From: Paenibacillus pabuli
Lineage (GTDB): Bacteria; Bacillota; Bacilli; Paenibacillales; Paenibacillaceae
NCBI RefSeq assembly: GCF_023101145.1
Contig: NZ_CP073714.1
Span: 4,836,001-4,900,000, forward strand
Direction of reading: 5' to 3'
Length of the DNA stretch: 64,000 nt
Every line of letters begins with the position of its first letter. Within the stretch, counting starts at the first letter, position 1. Shown here one piece after another: positions 54,468 through 63,867 of this stretch. Below the pieces are notes generated by a model that did not search any database, was not told the origin of the DNA, and saw only the letters and a program-made list of their open reading frames with translations. A program made the translations under genes and the position numbers.

Positions 54468-55445
54468 TTAATTCAGCAATGATACTTCACCGGAGTAAAC
54501 CGATACACGCTCCCCGTTTCCCTTCTCCACAATCAATGCCCCAGAAGGATCAAGGCCTATAGCTGTACCCTCGATGATCCCCTGCGGATTAGTCACCTTA
54601 ATTTCACGGTTCATGGATACGGACAAAGCTTCCCAGAGCGAAGAGATCACACCAAACCCTTCCTTTTGATACAAAAAATACAAACGCTCCAATTCCGAGA
54701 GAATGGCCGCTGCAAGTTTGGTTCGGTCTATGGTATGTCCCGTCTCCATCTTAAGTGAAGTTGCGATTGATATTAGATCCTCGGGATAATCCTTGGGGTC
54801 GAAGTTCACATCCACGCCTATGCCTGCGATACAGTAGCGTAATTCGTGGTCTTCCACGGTTGATTCTAGCAGAATCCCACATACCTTGCGGCCATCAATC
54901 AAAAGATCATTAGGCCATTTGATCCCCGCATCAGCACCTGTAAATGACCGAATGGCACGACACACCGCCACACCCGTTAATAGCGTAAGCTGTGGTGTAT
55001 TTTGCAGTGCAAGCTCTGGACGCATTAGAACACTCATCCAGATGCCTCGTCCAGGTGGGGAGAACCATTTACGTCCAAAGCGGCCTCGTCCACCCGTCTG
55101 TTCTTCCGCCAGAACCACTGCCCCTTCGCCCTGCCCCTGTTCAGCCAGTTGCTGAACGTCACCTTGGGTGGACAACGTGGAGTTCAGAATACTCGCTTTC
55201 CGACCGAACACCGTCGTTTCCAGTGCGAGCTGAAGCGCTGTGGCATCGATACTGTCCGGTTTTGTGACCAAGCGATACCCTTTGCGAGATACGGCCTCAA
55301 ACTCATAACCCATGTCACGCAGTTTGTTGACGTGCTTCCACACGGCCGTTCGGCTAATGGAAAGGTTGCGACTGATCTCTTCACCAGACACAAACTCTCC
55401 TTCGGCATCCAGTAACATATGTAACAGTTCCTCATGCTTTGTCAT
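54468..55445 (-). CDS. birA: Biotin-protein ligase / biotin operon repressor
   Basis: This 325-residue group II ligase has an N-terminal winged helix (about 1-65: ISRNLSISRTAVWKHVNKLRD). The biotin ligase domain has the adenylate-binding motif GGRGRFGRKWFSPPGRG and KWPNDLLIDGRKVCGILLE, and a C-terminal SH3-like cap ends it. It biotinylates acetyl-CoA and other carboxylases and, with its helix-turn-helix, can repress biotin genes. It overlaps cca by 14 bases, preserving the Bacillus order cca-birA-panB. Confidence 0.95.
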   Translation of the reverse strand: MTKHEELLHMLLDAEGEFVSGEEISRNLSISRTAVWKHVNKLRDMGYEFEAVSRKGYRLVTKPDSIDATALQLALETTVFGRKASILNSTLSTQGDVQQLAEQGQGEGAVVLAEEQTGGRGRFGRKWFSPPGRGIWMSVLMRPELALQNTPQLTLLTGVAVCRAIRSFTGADAGIKWPNDLLIDGRKVCGILLESTVEDHELRYCIAGIGVDVNFDPKDYPEDLISIATSLKMETGHTIDRTKLAAAILSELERLYFLYQKEGFGVISSLWEALSVSMNREIKVTNPQGIIEGTAIGLDPSGALIVEKGNGERVSVYSGEVSLLN

Positions 55446-56730
55446 CTGCAGCCACCCGCTTTACTTCGTTGATCAGCATGTCATGCTGATTCGCTATATT
55501 TCCAATCGCAGTCTCTCTTAAAAGATATTTCATCAATTGTCCCAGCCACGGTCCACCCTTGCGTCCAAGAAGCTGCAAAACGTTCTCACCCGTGATATGC
55601 AGATCTTTTAGTTCATGAACCTTCATGGATTGACTCCATGCTGTACCTCGGGATTGTATTACCCCGATCTGCTCTTCGTTCAGAGCCTCTTGATCTCGCC
55701 AACCTTGTGGAAGCATTGCTTGAATCATAAGCCAATCCTCGGTTGCCTGACGTCCGCAAGACAGCACAGTTACAATCCATTCTGATCGCAGAGCCTCTTC
55801 ATCTTTCTGCCCGTGTACGACCGTTTGAATCAACTGTTCGACCTGGAGAACTCCATTGATGCGGGAACGATCGTCATTAGAAAATGTCCACTTTCGAAGC
55901 AAAGCATCTGCTTCATCTTGCGTATAATGGCCGGCAATCAGCATTACGGACCAGCGCAATAAAACGTTCTCTTCCATCAATTGTTCCATATTGGCCATGA
56001 GAGCTTTATTGAATCGCTCCCTGTGGATAGGTGCCTTCACATGCTCCAGCGCTCGGCTGCGAAACAGCAGTTCCAGACCGCGCAGTGGATGGGGTCCTGC
56101 CATCATTTTCACCATTTCGGTACGTACTCTTTCCATGGCGATATGTTGAAGCAGATCCTTTTGTCGTACTAAACCCTTCCAGGTGTTGTAGGCAATTTTG
56201 AAATCAAATACCGAAGCAAAACGAACACATCTAAGCATCCGCAGCGCATCTTCACCAAAGCGCTCTGCCGCCGATCCCACACATCTGACCCGTCCATCCC
56301 GAATATCCGATTGCCCGCCAAAAGGATCAACGATATTTCCATCTCGATCCATAGCGAGAGCATTCATGGTGAAGTCACGTCGCTGCAAATCTTCTTTGAC
56401 ATCCTGCACAAATTGAACGGCAGCGGGTCTTCGATTATCCTTATATTCAGATTCGGTACGGAATGTCGTAACTTCAAAGTAAAAGCCTCCTGAACGAACA
56501 GTAACCGTTCCATGCTGGAGGCCTGTAGGAATACAATCCGCGAACAGTTCCATGACTTGCTCAGGGGAAGCTGACGTGGTGATATCCATATCATCCACGC
56601 TGCGTTTCAGCAGTTCATCACGCACACAACCACCGACCCAATAAGCTTCATGCCCTTTTTCATTTAGTGTTCGCAGTACCTGTTCACTTTGTCTTGCCAT
56701 TTCATGATCTACCTGTGTCCATTGAACCAC
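55432..56730 (-). CDS. cca: CCA tRNA nucleotidyltransferase
   Basis: This 432-residue class II nucleotidyltransferase adds or repairs the CCA end of tRNAs. The palm domain has AYWVGGCVRDELLKR and the metal-binding DMDITTSA; RRDFTMNALAMD and ALRMLRCVRFASVFDF are further signatures. The C-terminal tail includes the conserved LQLLGRKGGPWLG. The start is a GTG at 56730 preceded by GGGGTGA. It heads the cca-birA pair. Confidence 0.95.
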   Translation of the reverse strand: MVQWTQVDHEMARQSEQVLRTLNEKGHEAYWVGGCVRDELLKRSVDDMDITTSASPEQVMELFADCIPTGLQHGTVTVRSGGFYFEVTTFRTESEYKDNRRPAAVQFVQDVKEDLQRRDFTMNALAMDRDGNIVDPFGGQSDIRDGRVRCVGSAAERFGEDALRMLRCVRFASVFDFKIAYNTWKGLVRQKDLLQHIAMERVRTEMVKMMAGPHPLRGLELLFRSRALEHVKAPIHRERFNKALMANMEQLMEENVLLRWSVMLIAGHYTQDEADALLRKWTFSNDDRSRINGVLQVEQLIQTVVHGQKDEEALRSEWIVTVLSCGRQATEDWLMIQAMLPQGWRDQEALNEEQIGVIQSRGTAWSQSMKVHELKDLHITGENVLQLLGRKGGPWLGQLMKYLLRETAIGNIANQHDMLINEVKRVAADDKA

Positions 56731-56811
56731 TTCATCTCACCCCATAACTACGTGTTGCTTGGTGTGGCTTACACAGAACTATTTCCAAGATGGAACACCC
56801 CGATCTGACAA

Positions 56812-57972
56812 TCAGCCACAAATCGGCTTCAGATTCGGAACCTCACGTCCCAGTACCCGGTAGTATATTTGTTCATATTCATGCCGAATGGCATCATTGC
56901 AGAAATCATGGTGTGCCCGTCTCAAGCACGCTTCTCTGAAATCCGCTGTCAAACGGTCGTCTGTCAACAAGCGAATCGTGTTCTCCGCCATTGATTGCGT
57001 ATCGCCGATTGGAGATAAAAATCCGGTCTTGCCGTGCAATACCAGTTCCGGGATACCACCGGCCTGTGATCCAATGGTAGGCACACCACAAGCCATAGCT
57101 TCAAGTGCCACCAGTCCGAAACTTTCTTTCTCCGACGGCAGCATAAGCACATCAGCCATCGAAATGACTTGAGCAATATCATCCTGCTTGCCTAGGAAAT
57201 GAACCTTGTCATTCAGCCCAAGTTCATTAATTTTCCATTGAATCTTCGGCAGATCCGGCCCTTCTCCAACAAATAACAGTTTGGCAGGAACTTGCTCCTG
57301 TACCTGACGGAACACTTCTACCACGTCCTGTGTTCTCTTCACAGGTCGGAAGTTGGAGATATGCATCAATATTTTTTCGTGAGGTGCCGCGAAGTCTCTA
57401 CGCAGACTTGCTGCATCACGTGGATAATAAATTCTTTTATCAATAAAGTTATAGGTCAGATCAATTGGACGCCCAATATCAAGCAAATCAACCGTTTCAC
57501 GAATCAAATCCTGGGATACAGCAGTAACCGCATCACTCTCGTTAATGGCCAGTCGAATCAAATCCTTCAAAGACTCATCCTGAGCCAGTACAGTAATATC
57601 TGTTCCGTGTAACGTTGTAACCACCTTTAGATCCTCACCAACCATTTGTTTTGCCAGGAAGGCACACACCGCATGTGGCACTGCATAATGAACATGCAGC
57701 AGATCCAGTTGCTGTGCTTTGGCTACTTGCGCCATTTTCGTGGCCAATGATAGGTCATACGGCGGGTAACGGAAGACGTAATAATCGTTGACCTCAACTT
57801 CATGATAAAAAATATTTTTCTGGAATTTACCCAGTCTAAACGGGATACTGTTGGCAATAAAATGAACCTGGTGACCCTGTTCGGCAAGCAATTTGCCCAG
57901 CTCCGTTGCGACAACGCCAGACCCTCCGAGGGACGGATAACAGGTAATACCAATTTTTAACTTTTGATCCAT
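56812..57972 (-). CDS. bshA: N-acetyl-alpha-D-glucosaminyl L-malate synthase BshA
   Basis: This 386-residue GT4-family glycosyltransferase makes GlcNAc-malate, the first step of bacillithiol synthesis. Visible are ITCYPSLGGSGVVATELGK at the start, HVHYAVPHA, HISNFRPVKR and the C-terminal donor site SEKESFGLVALEAMACGVP. It lies beside bshB1, the deacetylase of the next step, which makes this identification safe. AAAGGAG precedes the start. Confidence 0.95.
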   Translation of the reverse strand: MDQKLKIGITCYPSLGGSGVVATELGKLLAEQGHQVHFIANSIPFRLGKFQKNIFYHEVEVNDYYVFRYPPYDLSLATKMAQVAKAQQLDLLHVHYAVPHAVCAFLAKQMVGEDLKVVTTLHGTDITVLAQDESLKDLIRLAINESDAVTAVSQDLIRETVDLLDIGRPIDLTYNFIDKRIYYPRDAASLRRDFAAPHEKILMHISNFRPVKRTQDVVEVFRQVQEQVPAKLLFVGEGPDLPKIQWKINELGLNDKVHFLGKQDDIAQVISMADVLMLPSEKESFGLVALEAMACGVPTIGSQAGGIPELVLHGKTGFLSPIGDTQSMAENTIRLLTDDRLTADFREACLRRAHHDFCNDAIRHEYEQIYYRVLGREVPNLKPICG

Positions 57973-58067
57973 CCGGTGGACGCTCCTTTAATCTCCCGCG
58001 TGTGCAGGTTGATATGATGCAACGGAAATGCAATGATTCATGATTTATACGAGCAAATTCAATCGTT

Positions 58068-58769
58068 TTATAACTTGGCTGCCTGACCAAATTGATGAAC
58101 TACATAAGGTGTGATGCTAGCAAATCCTTCTGCAAACGGAATAAGGCTCCGCTGTCCGAGCAAAGAATCCCGGGCTTTCACACGTTCAATATATCCTTGG
58201 GTCAATGGAGTGGCAACTCCGCCTTCTCCCAATTCAAACTGGGAACGATAACTAAGCAATGAGTTTTCCTTCTGCTCATAGTGTTCCGTAATATCCACAA
58301 TCAAATCCGTTGGTCCGATATCGTTAATGAAGTAAAAATACAATTCTTTCACCTGAACTGCGGGCATGACTGGCATATAGTTTCTAAGCTTGGCATTAAA
58401 CACAGCCTCCTGCACCAGCTTGCTGCACATCACATGATCAGGGTGACGATCCTCCCAATATGGTGCAAACACAATTCGAGGGGCATGACGCCGTATCTCG
58501 GCAGTCACAGCCTCTATGTGTTCAGGAGTGATGTACAGCCCCCGATCAGGCAAACCGAGATTGGTTCGACACGAAAGACCGAGGACGCGGGAGGCTTGCT
58601 CCGCTTCCTCGGCTCTGCGCTCTACCGTCCCGTTGGAAGACATCTCTGCCCGGGTTAGATCACAAACGCCTACTTTCAGTCCAGCTGCAGTATGCTTGGC
58701 AATCGTTCCTGCCATCCCAATCTCTGCATCATCGGCGTGTGCACCAAATATGAGAATATCCAGACTCAT
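58068..58769 (-). CDS. bshB1: Bacillithiol biosynthesis deacetylase BshB1
   Basis: This 233-residue zinc deacetylase of the PIG-L/LmbE family removes acetyl from GlcNAc-malate. Metal ligands are in [15 protein letters not shown] (the AHxDD motif) and the His of [11 protein letters not shown]. The GRKP-free form with a C-terminal PFAEGF loop matches BshB1. It overlaps mgsA by four bases (ATGA) and is followed by bshA, so bacillithiol synthesis steps 1 and 2 lie together. The third enzyme BshC is not in the window. Confidence 0.94.
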   Translation of the reverse strand: MSLDILIFGAHADDAEIGMAGTIAKHTAAGLKVGVCDLTRAEMSSNGTVERRAEEAEQASRVLGLSCRTNLGLPDRGLYITPEHIEAVTAEIRRHAPRIVFAPYWEDRHPDHVMCSKLVQEAVFNAKLRNYMPVMPAVQVKELYFYFINDIGPTDLIVDITEHYEQKENSLLSYRSQFELGEGGVATPLTQGYIERVKARDSLLGQRSLIPFAEGFASITPYVVHQFGQAAKL

Positions 58770-59206
58770 TGAGCATCACCTGAATTCAATCCACCCTCAG
58801 GCTTGTATTTATGTACAAGCTCTCTCCAGCCAAAATCACCGCGATCGAGCGCTTTAACGAGTATCTCTGCAGTTGCGATATTCGTGGCAAGTGGTATCCC
58901 CTGTACATCACACAGACGCAGCAAAGCGTTAATATCTGGTTCATGCGGCTGTGCCATTAATGGATCGCGCAGAAAAATAATCAAATCCATCTCATTTTGC
59001 GCAACCAAGGCTCCGATTTGTTGATCCCCGCCCAGCGGACCCGATTCAAACCGATGGATCTGTAATGAGGTTCCTTCCATAATGCGAAGACCTGTTGTAC
59101 CTGTCGAGTATAGCTGATGGCCTGTAAATACATTTTCGTAAGCTGTCACGAAGTTAACCATCTCTTCTTTTTTGCGATCATGGGCAATAAATGCAATTTT
59201 CAACAT
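58766..59206 (-). CDS. mgsA: Methylglyoxal synthase
   Basis: This 146-residue enzyme converts dihydroxyacetone phosphate to methylglyoxal. Motifs are [21 protein letters not shown], the catalytic Asp in [12 protein letters not shown], and [14 protein letters not shown]. It is followed by bshB1 with an ATGA overlap; bacillithiol detoxifies methylglyoxal, so coupling producer to protective thiol makes sense. AAAGGAG precedes the start. Confidence 0.96.
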   Translation of the reverse strand: MLKIAFIAHDRKKEEMVNFVTAYENVFTGHQLYSTGTTGLRIMEGTSLQIHRFESGPLGGDQQIGALVAQNEMDLIIFLRDPLMAQPHEPDINALLRLCDVQGIPLATNIATAEILVKALDRGDFGWRELVHKYKPEGGLNSGDAQ

Positions 59207-59255
59207 GACAATCTCCTTTTAGTGTGTGTTCAAAAAACTTTTTGAACTACCTCTT

Positions 59256-60059
59256 TTAGTCGATAAAGTGATCAAATCCGTAGATAAGTCCTGTATATTC
59301 CATAACTTTCTGTACACCAATCTTAACACCTGGCATATACCCCGCACGCTCATAGGAGTCATGACGAATTTTGAGGGATTGGCCAAAGTCTCCAAATACC
59401 ACTTCCTGCTGAGCGAATACACCAGGCAACCGTACACTATGAATTCGGAATCCGTTATAATATCCGCCACGCGATCCTTCAATCGTCTCTTCTTCATTCG
59501 GATTGCCCTGACGAATCTCCTCGCGGTTTGCCGCTATCAACTCGGCTGTTTTGATTGCTGTACCTGAAGGAGCATCCAGCTTCTGATCACCGTGATATTC
59601 GATGATTTCCACGTTCGGCATATGTTTGGCAGCCTGTGCGGCAAATCTCATCATCAGAATAGCACCGATCGAGAAATTCGGGGCGATTAACCCTCCAATG
59701 CCTTTGTCCTGACACTGCTTGTCCAGCTGTTCAATCTGCTCCGGCGTAAAGCCGGTAACACCCATTACAGGTCTAACTCCATGACGAATCGCAATCTCTG
59801 TATGAGCGAAAGCATATTGAGGGACTGTGAAGTCCACCATAACCTGTGGTTTCGTCTCTGTAAAAGCCATCTCGATATCATCGGTCAAAAGCACTCCACA
59901 TTCGGGCAGACCGACAAGTGTTCCGGCATCCGTACCTACTCCGGAGCGGTTGACCGCTGCGGCGAGCTCCAGTTCAGGATCTTGAAGCACCAGTTTTACT
60001 ACTTCACGGCCCATCCGGCCGGCCGCTCCGATTACGGCAACTCTTATTACTTCACTCAT
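59256..60059 (-). CDS. dapB: 4-hydroxy-tetrahydrodipicolinate reductase
   Basis: This 267-residue enzyme acts in lysine and diaminopimelate synthesis, also feeding spore dipicolinate. The NAD(P) fold begins VAVIGAAGRMGREVV, and the substrate and catalytic regions are EYHGDQKLDAPSGTA and APNFSIGAILMM. No lysine riboswitch is visible upstream. It precedes mgsA, as in B. subtilis. Confidence 0.96.
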   Translation of the reverse strand: MSEVIRVAVIGAAGRMGREVVKLVLQDPELELAAAVNRSGVGTDAGTLVGLPECGVLLTDDIEMAFTETKPQVMVDFTVPQYAFAHTEIAIRHGVRPVMGVTGFTPEQIEQLDKQCQDKGIGGLIAPNFSIGAILMMRFAAQAAKHMPNVEIIEYHGDQKLDAPSGTAIKTAELIAANREEIRQGNPNEEETIEGSRGGYYNGFRIHSVRLPGVFAQQEVVFGDFGQSLKIRHDSYERAGYMPGVKIGVQKVMEYTGLIYGFDHFID

Positions 60060-60141
60060 TTTAGCTGCATCTCCTCACTAATGTTGGTTCGTTTGGTTGA
60101 ACCCATCTCAACCGAGCTCCATCCCTTAATGAAATGGACTC

Positions 60142-60666
60142 TTATTGAATGGATTTCATACGCTGCTTAATCTCCTGTAACAATAGATGCAGTTGCTCAT
60201 TCTGCGGGTCCAGCAACAATGCGTCATGAACGGACCGGGCTGCAAGATCGAACTCATTTAGGTCGATGTACGCAAGAGCAAGCATAAGATGCGCTTCCAC
60301 ATATAACGGGTCAAGTTTAACTGCCTGTTTCAGTAGACCGGCTGCCTCCACATACCGTTCATGCGTTTCATTCCCGACTTGTTCAAGCAGCGACTTGGCC
60401 TGAATACTTAACTGTTTGGCTTCCAGGGTCTGCAAATGCAAAACATACTCCTCGATCCCCTGTGAAAGCTCAACAGCCTTGCGCGCATACTCAAGCGCTG
60501 GACCCAAGTGTTGACTGCGGGCATGTGTAATGGAACAACGATAATAAAGCTCCGCCTGTTCCGGGTGAGCAATAATGGCAGATTCAAACCAACGAATTGC
60601 CTGCTCAAAATCATTTTGCAAAATACAGCGGTAAGCATGCTGCATATACTCTTCCGGTGTCATCAT
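60142..60666 (-). CDS. TPR-repeat protein between the MazG-like gene and dapB
   Basis: A soluble protein of about 174 residues with four or so tetratricopeptide repeats: YMQHAYRCILQNDFEQAIRWF, AELYYRCSITHARSQHLGPAL, LLKQAVKLDPLYVEAHLMLA and LAYIDLNEFDLAARSVHDAL. The start is placed at 60666, nine bases after GGGAGG; the frame stays open to 60741 inside the upstream gene. It has no enzyme motif and is probably a protein-binding adaptor. Confidence 0.78.
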   Translation of the reverse strand: MMTPEEYMQHAYRCILQNDFEQAIRWFESAIIAHPEQAELYYRCSITHARSQHLGPALEYARKAVELSQGIEEYVLHLQTLEAKQLSIQAKSLLEQVGNETHERYVEAAGLLKQAVKLDPLYVEAHLMLALAYIDLNEFDLAARSVHDALLLDPQNEQLHLLLQEIKQRMKSIQ

Positions 60667-60716
60667 CAAGCTGTCCCTCCCCATTGAGGTGATGGTACAG
60701 CATATGTAATCTACGC

Positions 60717-61046
60717 CTAATCGGTGTTTTTTGGCGTCCACCGATTTGCATCGCGTGTGTTAAATTTATGCATGACTTTGTCGTGCGCCTCTGCCAGATC
60801 GATCCCGAGAGAGTTAGCAAAACAAATCGTGATAAATAAAATATCCCCAAGCTCAAGCTCAATGGAATTGTCTGCTTCGGAAGATTTTTTCGGTTTTTCA
60901 CCGAATTCGTGATTCACTTCCCTTGCAAGCTCCCCCACTTCTTCAGACATACGGGCGAGCATGGCCAGCGGGCTGAAGTATCCTTCTTTGAACTGAGAAA
61001 TATACAGATCAACTTCACGCTGCATTTCTGCAATGCTTTTCTCCAT
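60717..61046 (-). CDS. ypjD: MazG-like nucleotide pyrophosphohydrolase, YpjD-type
   Basis: This 109-residue all-alpha NTP pyrophosphohydrolase has the MazG metal motif: EEVGELAREVNHE with its Glu residues and later LELGDILFITICFANSLGID. Such enzymes clear modified nucleotides. In B. subtilis the homologue lies just before dapB; here a TPR gene has been added in between. The start at 61046 has a GGAGAAT site. Confidence 0.9.
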   Translation of the reverse strand: MEKSIAEMQREVDLYISQFKEGYFSPLAMLARMSEEVGELAREVNHEFGEKPKKSSEADNSIELELGDILFITICFANSLGIDLAEAHDKVMHKFNTRDANRWTPKNTD

Positions 61047-61220
61047 GAGAACGGATTCTCCTTTTGAAATTGTGTCGTATTTGTTACCTAATATATCAGT
61101 TATTTAGATTCACTTCCACCATCATAAAAGACAAATCATTTTTAAAGAATCGATAAACAGGTATACTAAGATGGGAATGATTGCTTTCTCATTCTAATTT
61201 GTAAAATGGAGAGGGAACTT

Positions 61221-62090
61221 ATGAGCACATCCAAAACCTGGGTTCAATTCAAATTGATTCTCCCCATCCTATTGGGCACGGCATTATATGCCTTTGGACT
61301 TCTGTACTTCATTATCCCCAATCAGCTCATGGAAGGTGGCGTAACCGGGATTACAGTCCTGTTGAATTATGCCTTCAACATCTCTCCTTCGCTTACAACC
61401 TTGGTTGTTAACATTCCGCTTTTTCTGGTAGGGCTCAAGATTTTGGGCGGCAGACAGATGATTTATACAGGCGTTGGTATTGGAGCACTTACTCTGTTCC
61501 TCTGGTTATTTGAAAAAATGATTCATCTCGGCTGGATTGAACCGCTGCATACCGAGAATGACCTTTTACTTGCTGCACTTTACGCCGGTGTTACACTGGG
61601 GGCAGGACTTGGAATTGTATTTCGCTGGGGTGGAACGACAGGTGGCTCTGACATCATTGCCCGCATTCTTAATCGAAAATATGGCTGGAGCATGGGACGT
61701 GTACTCTTAGGTATCGATTTCATCATTATCGGTATTTCCCTCGTCTACATTCCCAAAGAAAAAATACTGTATACCCTTGTAGCTGTATTCATAGCCTCGA
61801 AAGTGATTGACTTCATTCAGGAAGGAGCCTATTCGGCCCGCGCATTTATGATCATCAGTGATCATGCACCCGAAATCGCAGATTTAATTACCCGTGATAT
61901 GGACCGCGGTGTAACGCTCATTCCCGCCATTGGTGCATATTCGAAGCAAGCCAAACACGTTGCTTACTGTGTCATCTCCAGGCAGGAATTCAGACGTTTG
62001 CAGACCATTGTGCGTTCGGTTGACCCTAGAGCATTTGTTATTATTAGCGATGTCCATGATGTACATGGAGAAGGGTTCAAGGAAAGCTGA
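61221..62090 (+). CDS. YitT-family membrane protein (YpjC position)
   Basis: This roughly 289-residue protein has five or six membrane helices (about 13-180, including ILPILLGTALYAFGLLYFIIP) and a C-terminal soluble DUF2179 domain (about 195-285: AFMIISDHAPEIADLI, DRGVTLIPAIGAYS). The family is common in Firmicutes in several copies; its transport or regulatory role is unsettled. It is divergent from the ypjD-dapB operon and matches ypjC in position. The start at 61221 follows GGAGAGGG; an ATG at 61206 overlaps that site. Confidence 0.9.
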   Translation: MSTSKTWVQFKLILPILLGTALYAFGLLYFIIPNQLMEGGVTGITVLLNYAFNISPSLTTLVVNIPLFLVGLKILGGRQMIYTGVGIGALTLFLWLFEKMIHLGWIEPLHTENDLLLAALYAGVTLGAGLGIVFRWGGTTGGSDIIARILNRKYGWSMGRVLLGIDFIIIGISLVYIPKEKILYTLVAVFIASKVIDFIQEGAYSARAFMIISDHAPEIADLITRDMDRGVTLIPAIGAYSKQAKHVAYCVISRQEFRRLQTIVRSVDPRAFVIISDVHDVHGEGFKES

Positions 62091-62192
62091 CTTTTATTTG
62101 TACAAAAAGAAACCTCTTTCCCCAAGAGAAGAGCCACAGTTCGGCCTTTCTTGTAGACAGAGGTCTTTGTCATGTCGTGATGCATAAACATC

Positions 62193-63062
62193 TTAACGCC
62201 GAAAAGGAAAAATGCCTTGCTGCTGTGCCCGATATTTACGGTAACCTGCATAACTTAGCGCTGCTATGATTATGGAAGTAATAAGCATTCCAGCTGCCCT
62301 GCGATTAGGCCCCTGAACAAATGGTACGAAGGCACTTTCGTCCTTTTCCCGACCAAACAACTGGTTCACCAACTCTTCACCATGGGTTAACATACTCTTC
62401 AATTGGACAATGTCAGTTCGCTTGGCCTCACTCAGACCTTTGGTATGAGACAACCAGGCGTCGAGCTGGGCGATCTCGTAAGGTTCACGGCGGATCATCG
62501 CCGCAGGCCGAATGGTCTCATAATGCTCCTCCAGCAAGGCGTAGCGGCTTGCTATGATCGCCGTACTTAACTGCTGATCTGCTGCGGTTGACAGCGCATC
62601 GATATCATTTTTTACGATTTTATAATATTGGAGCCATAAAGGTTTGGCCGGGTTGGCGAGACTGTCTGCCGCAAGTCGAAGTTTGGCCGAGGCCTGCTGG
62701 AGGGAAGCATCATCATTTTTTACCCTGACTGCAGCTTCTTTCACTTCAACAATAGTCTCAGATAGGGCATGAATGCCTTCTACTGTCGTCTGACCCGCAA
62801 AGGAGATATGCTCCAGCCCTTTACTGATTCGCAAAATACTGCCTCTAACCTCTTCGATATCATTGTCCAAGGCGTGACGGTACAGCAGGGCCGCTTCTTC
62901 ATTTAATTGCTCTATTGAATTCTGGACAGAGACTTGCTGATCTGTATTTCCGTTCGCACCTGTACTTTCCGCTGATACGCTGTATGACAAGTTCGTCCAG
63001 AACAGCAGAGTCATGAACGACACCACCATAAATCCAGTTTTGATCCTGAACGTTCTCTTCAT
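62193..63062 (-). CDS. ypjB: Sporulation protein YpjB-like
   Basis: A protein of about 289 residues with a signal peptide (MKRTFRIKTGFMVVSFMTLL), a long helical outer domain, and one C-terminal membrane segment (about 255-275) before a basic tail. This is the arrangement of YpjB, and the position between ypjA and the ypjC-type gene is that of B. subtilis. YpjB has been linked to sporulation; its biochemical role is unknown. The start at 63062 is chosen for GGGAGGG six bases upstream. Confidence 0.85.
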   Translation of the reverse strand: MKRTFRIKTGFMVVSFMTLLFWTNLSYSVSAESTGANGNTDQQVSVQNSIEQLNEEAALLYRHALDNDIEEVRGSILRISKGLEHISFAGQTTVEGIHALSETIVEVKEAAVRVKNDDASLQQASAKLRLAADSLANPAKPLWLQYYKIVKNDIDALSTAADQQLSTAIIASRYALLEEHYETIRPAAMIRREPYEIAQLDAWLSHTKGLSEAKRTDIVQLKSMLTHGEELVNQLFGREKDESAFVPFVQGPNRRAAGMLITSIIIAALSYAGYRKYRAQQQGIFPFRR

Positions 63063-63128
63063 GGACATCCCTCCCACCATCAATGTATGGCAGGGAAGGA
63101 CCCCTTAGAACAAGCTTAGATTATGAAA

Positions 63129-63755
63129 TCAGGTCCGTTTGGCCTGCCTCAAGGCAAGCCACGCACAGAGAATACTCACTAGCGTCAGTCCAACAGTGAA
63201 ATTGCGTACACCATCCAGATGGTCCATCAGCGATGCAGGCAGCCAAGGGAAGATGTCATAGGTATAGTCCATTGTATCGTTTAGTAGTGTCCACAAGGCA
63301 GCGATCACCAAGGCACCCCAACGGAATCCAAAGAACCTCACATACAGCAGAGCCTCAATAGCCATGGCGCTATGCGACGCAATTAACATCCAATCCTGCC
63401 AGTTCTGTGCGCCTCCCTGCATCCAGCCTGCAAAAATGATAGAAACTGCCCAAACGCCGTATTTTACCGAAGTAACCACAGCAAGCGCCTGTATGACATG
63501 TCCAATCCGATCCATAAGCATCGATTTGGGCTTGTACAAAATCCACAACAAGGAAAGTGTAAAAAACAGGCTTGCTGTTGGACTGTCTGGCACAAACACA
63601 ATTTGCCACATTGGTTGCTGTGCCAGCGTATACTCCAATTGATCCCCATACCATATGTATCCATATACTGTTCCTAATGCGTTACACCAAAAAAGAAGCC
63701 ACAGGAAATAACGGTTTGTTAGAAATTCCCGGCTCCAAAAGTACGATAAAGCCAC
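63129..63755 (-). CDS. ypjA: DUF1405 membrane protein YpjA
   Basis: A protein of about 208 residues with six or seven hydrophobic segments, beginning ALSYFWSREFLTNRYFLWLL after a GTG start at 63755. A GGAAGGGG site lies eight bases before that GTG. The frame is open to 63836, but that longer start would lie inside the terminator after qcrC, so I reject it. The family is conserved in Bacillota next to ypjB and qcrC; function unknown. Confidence 0.85.
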   Translation of the reverse strand: MALSYFWSREFLTNRYFLWLLFWCNALGTVYGYIWYGDQLEYTLAQQPMWQIVFVPDSPTASLFFTLSLLWILYKPKSMLMDRIGHVIQALAVVTSVKYGVWAVSIIFAGWMQGGAQNWQDWMLIASHSAMAIEALLYVRFFGFRWGALVIAALWTLLNDTMDYTYDIFPWLPASLMDHLDGVRNFTVGLTLVSILCAWLALRQAKRT

Positions 63756-63818
63756 ATGCTCTACCCCTTCCATCATTTGTGTTCTGCGTTTCAAAGAAGG
63801 TGTTGCGTAAAACGCCTC

Positions 63819-63850
63819 AAAAAAACCTGACCGCATAAACGATCAGGTTT
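63819..63850 (-). terminator. Intrinsic terminator after qcrC
   Basis: AAACCTGA pairs with TCAGGTTT and is followed by seven A/T-run bases reading as T on the minus strand. It lies between the qcrC stop and ypjA. Confidence 0.85.
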
Positions 63851-63867
63851 CATTGCTTATTTCAATT

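Noticed and set aside
60067-60141. Possible lysine riboswitch before dapB
   Set aside because: The gap is only about 80 bases and carries none of the conserved lysine-element sequences.
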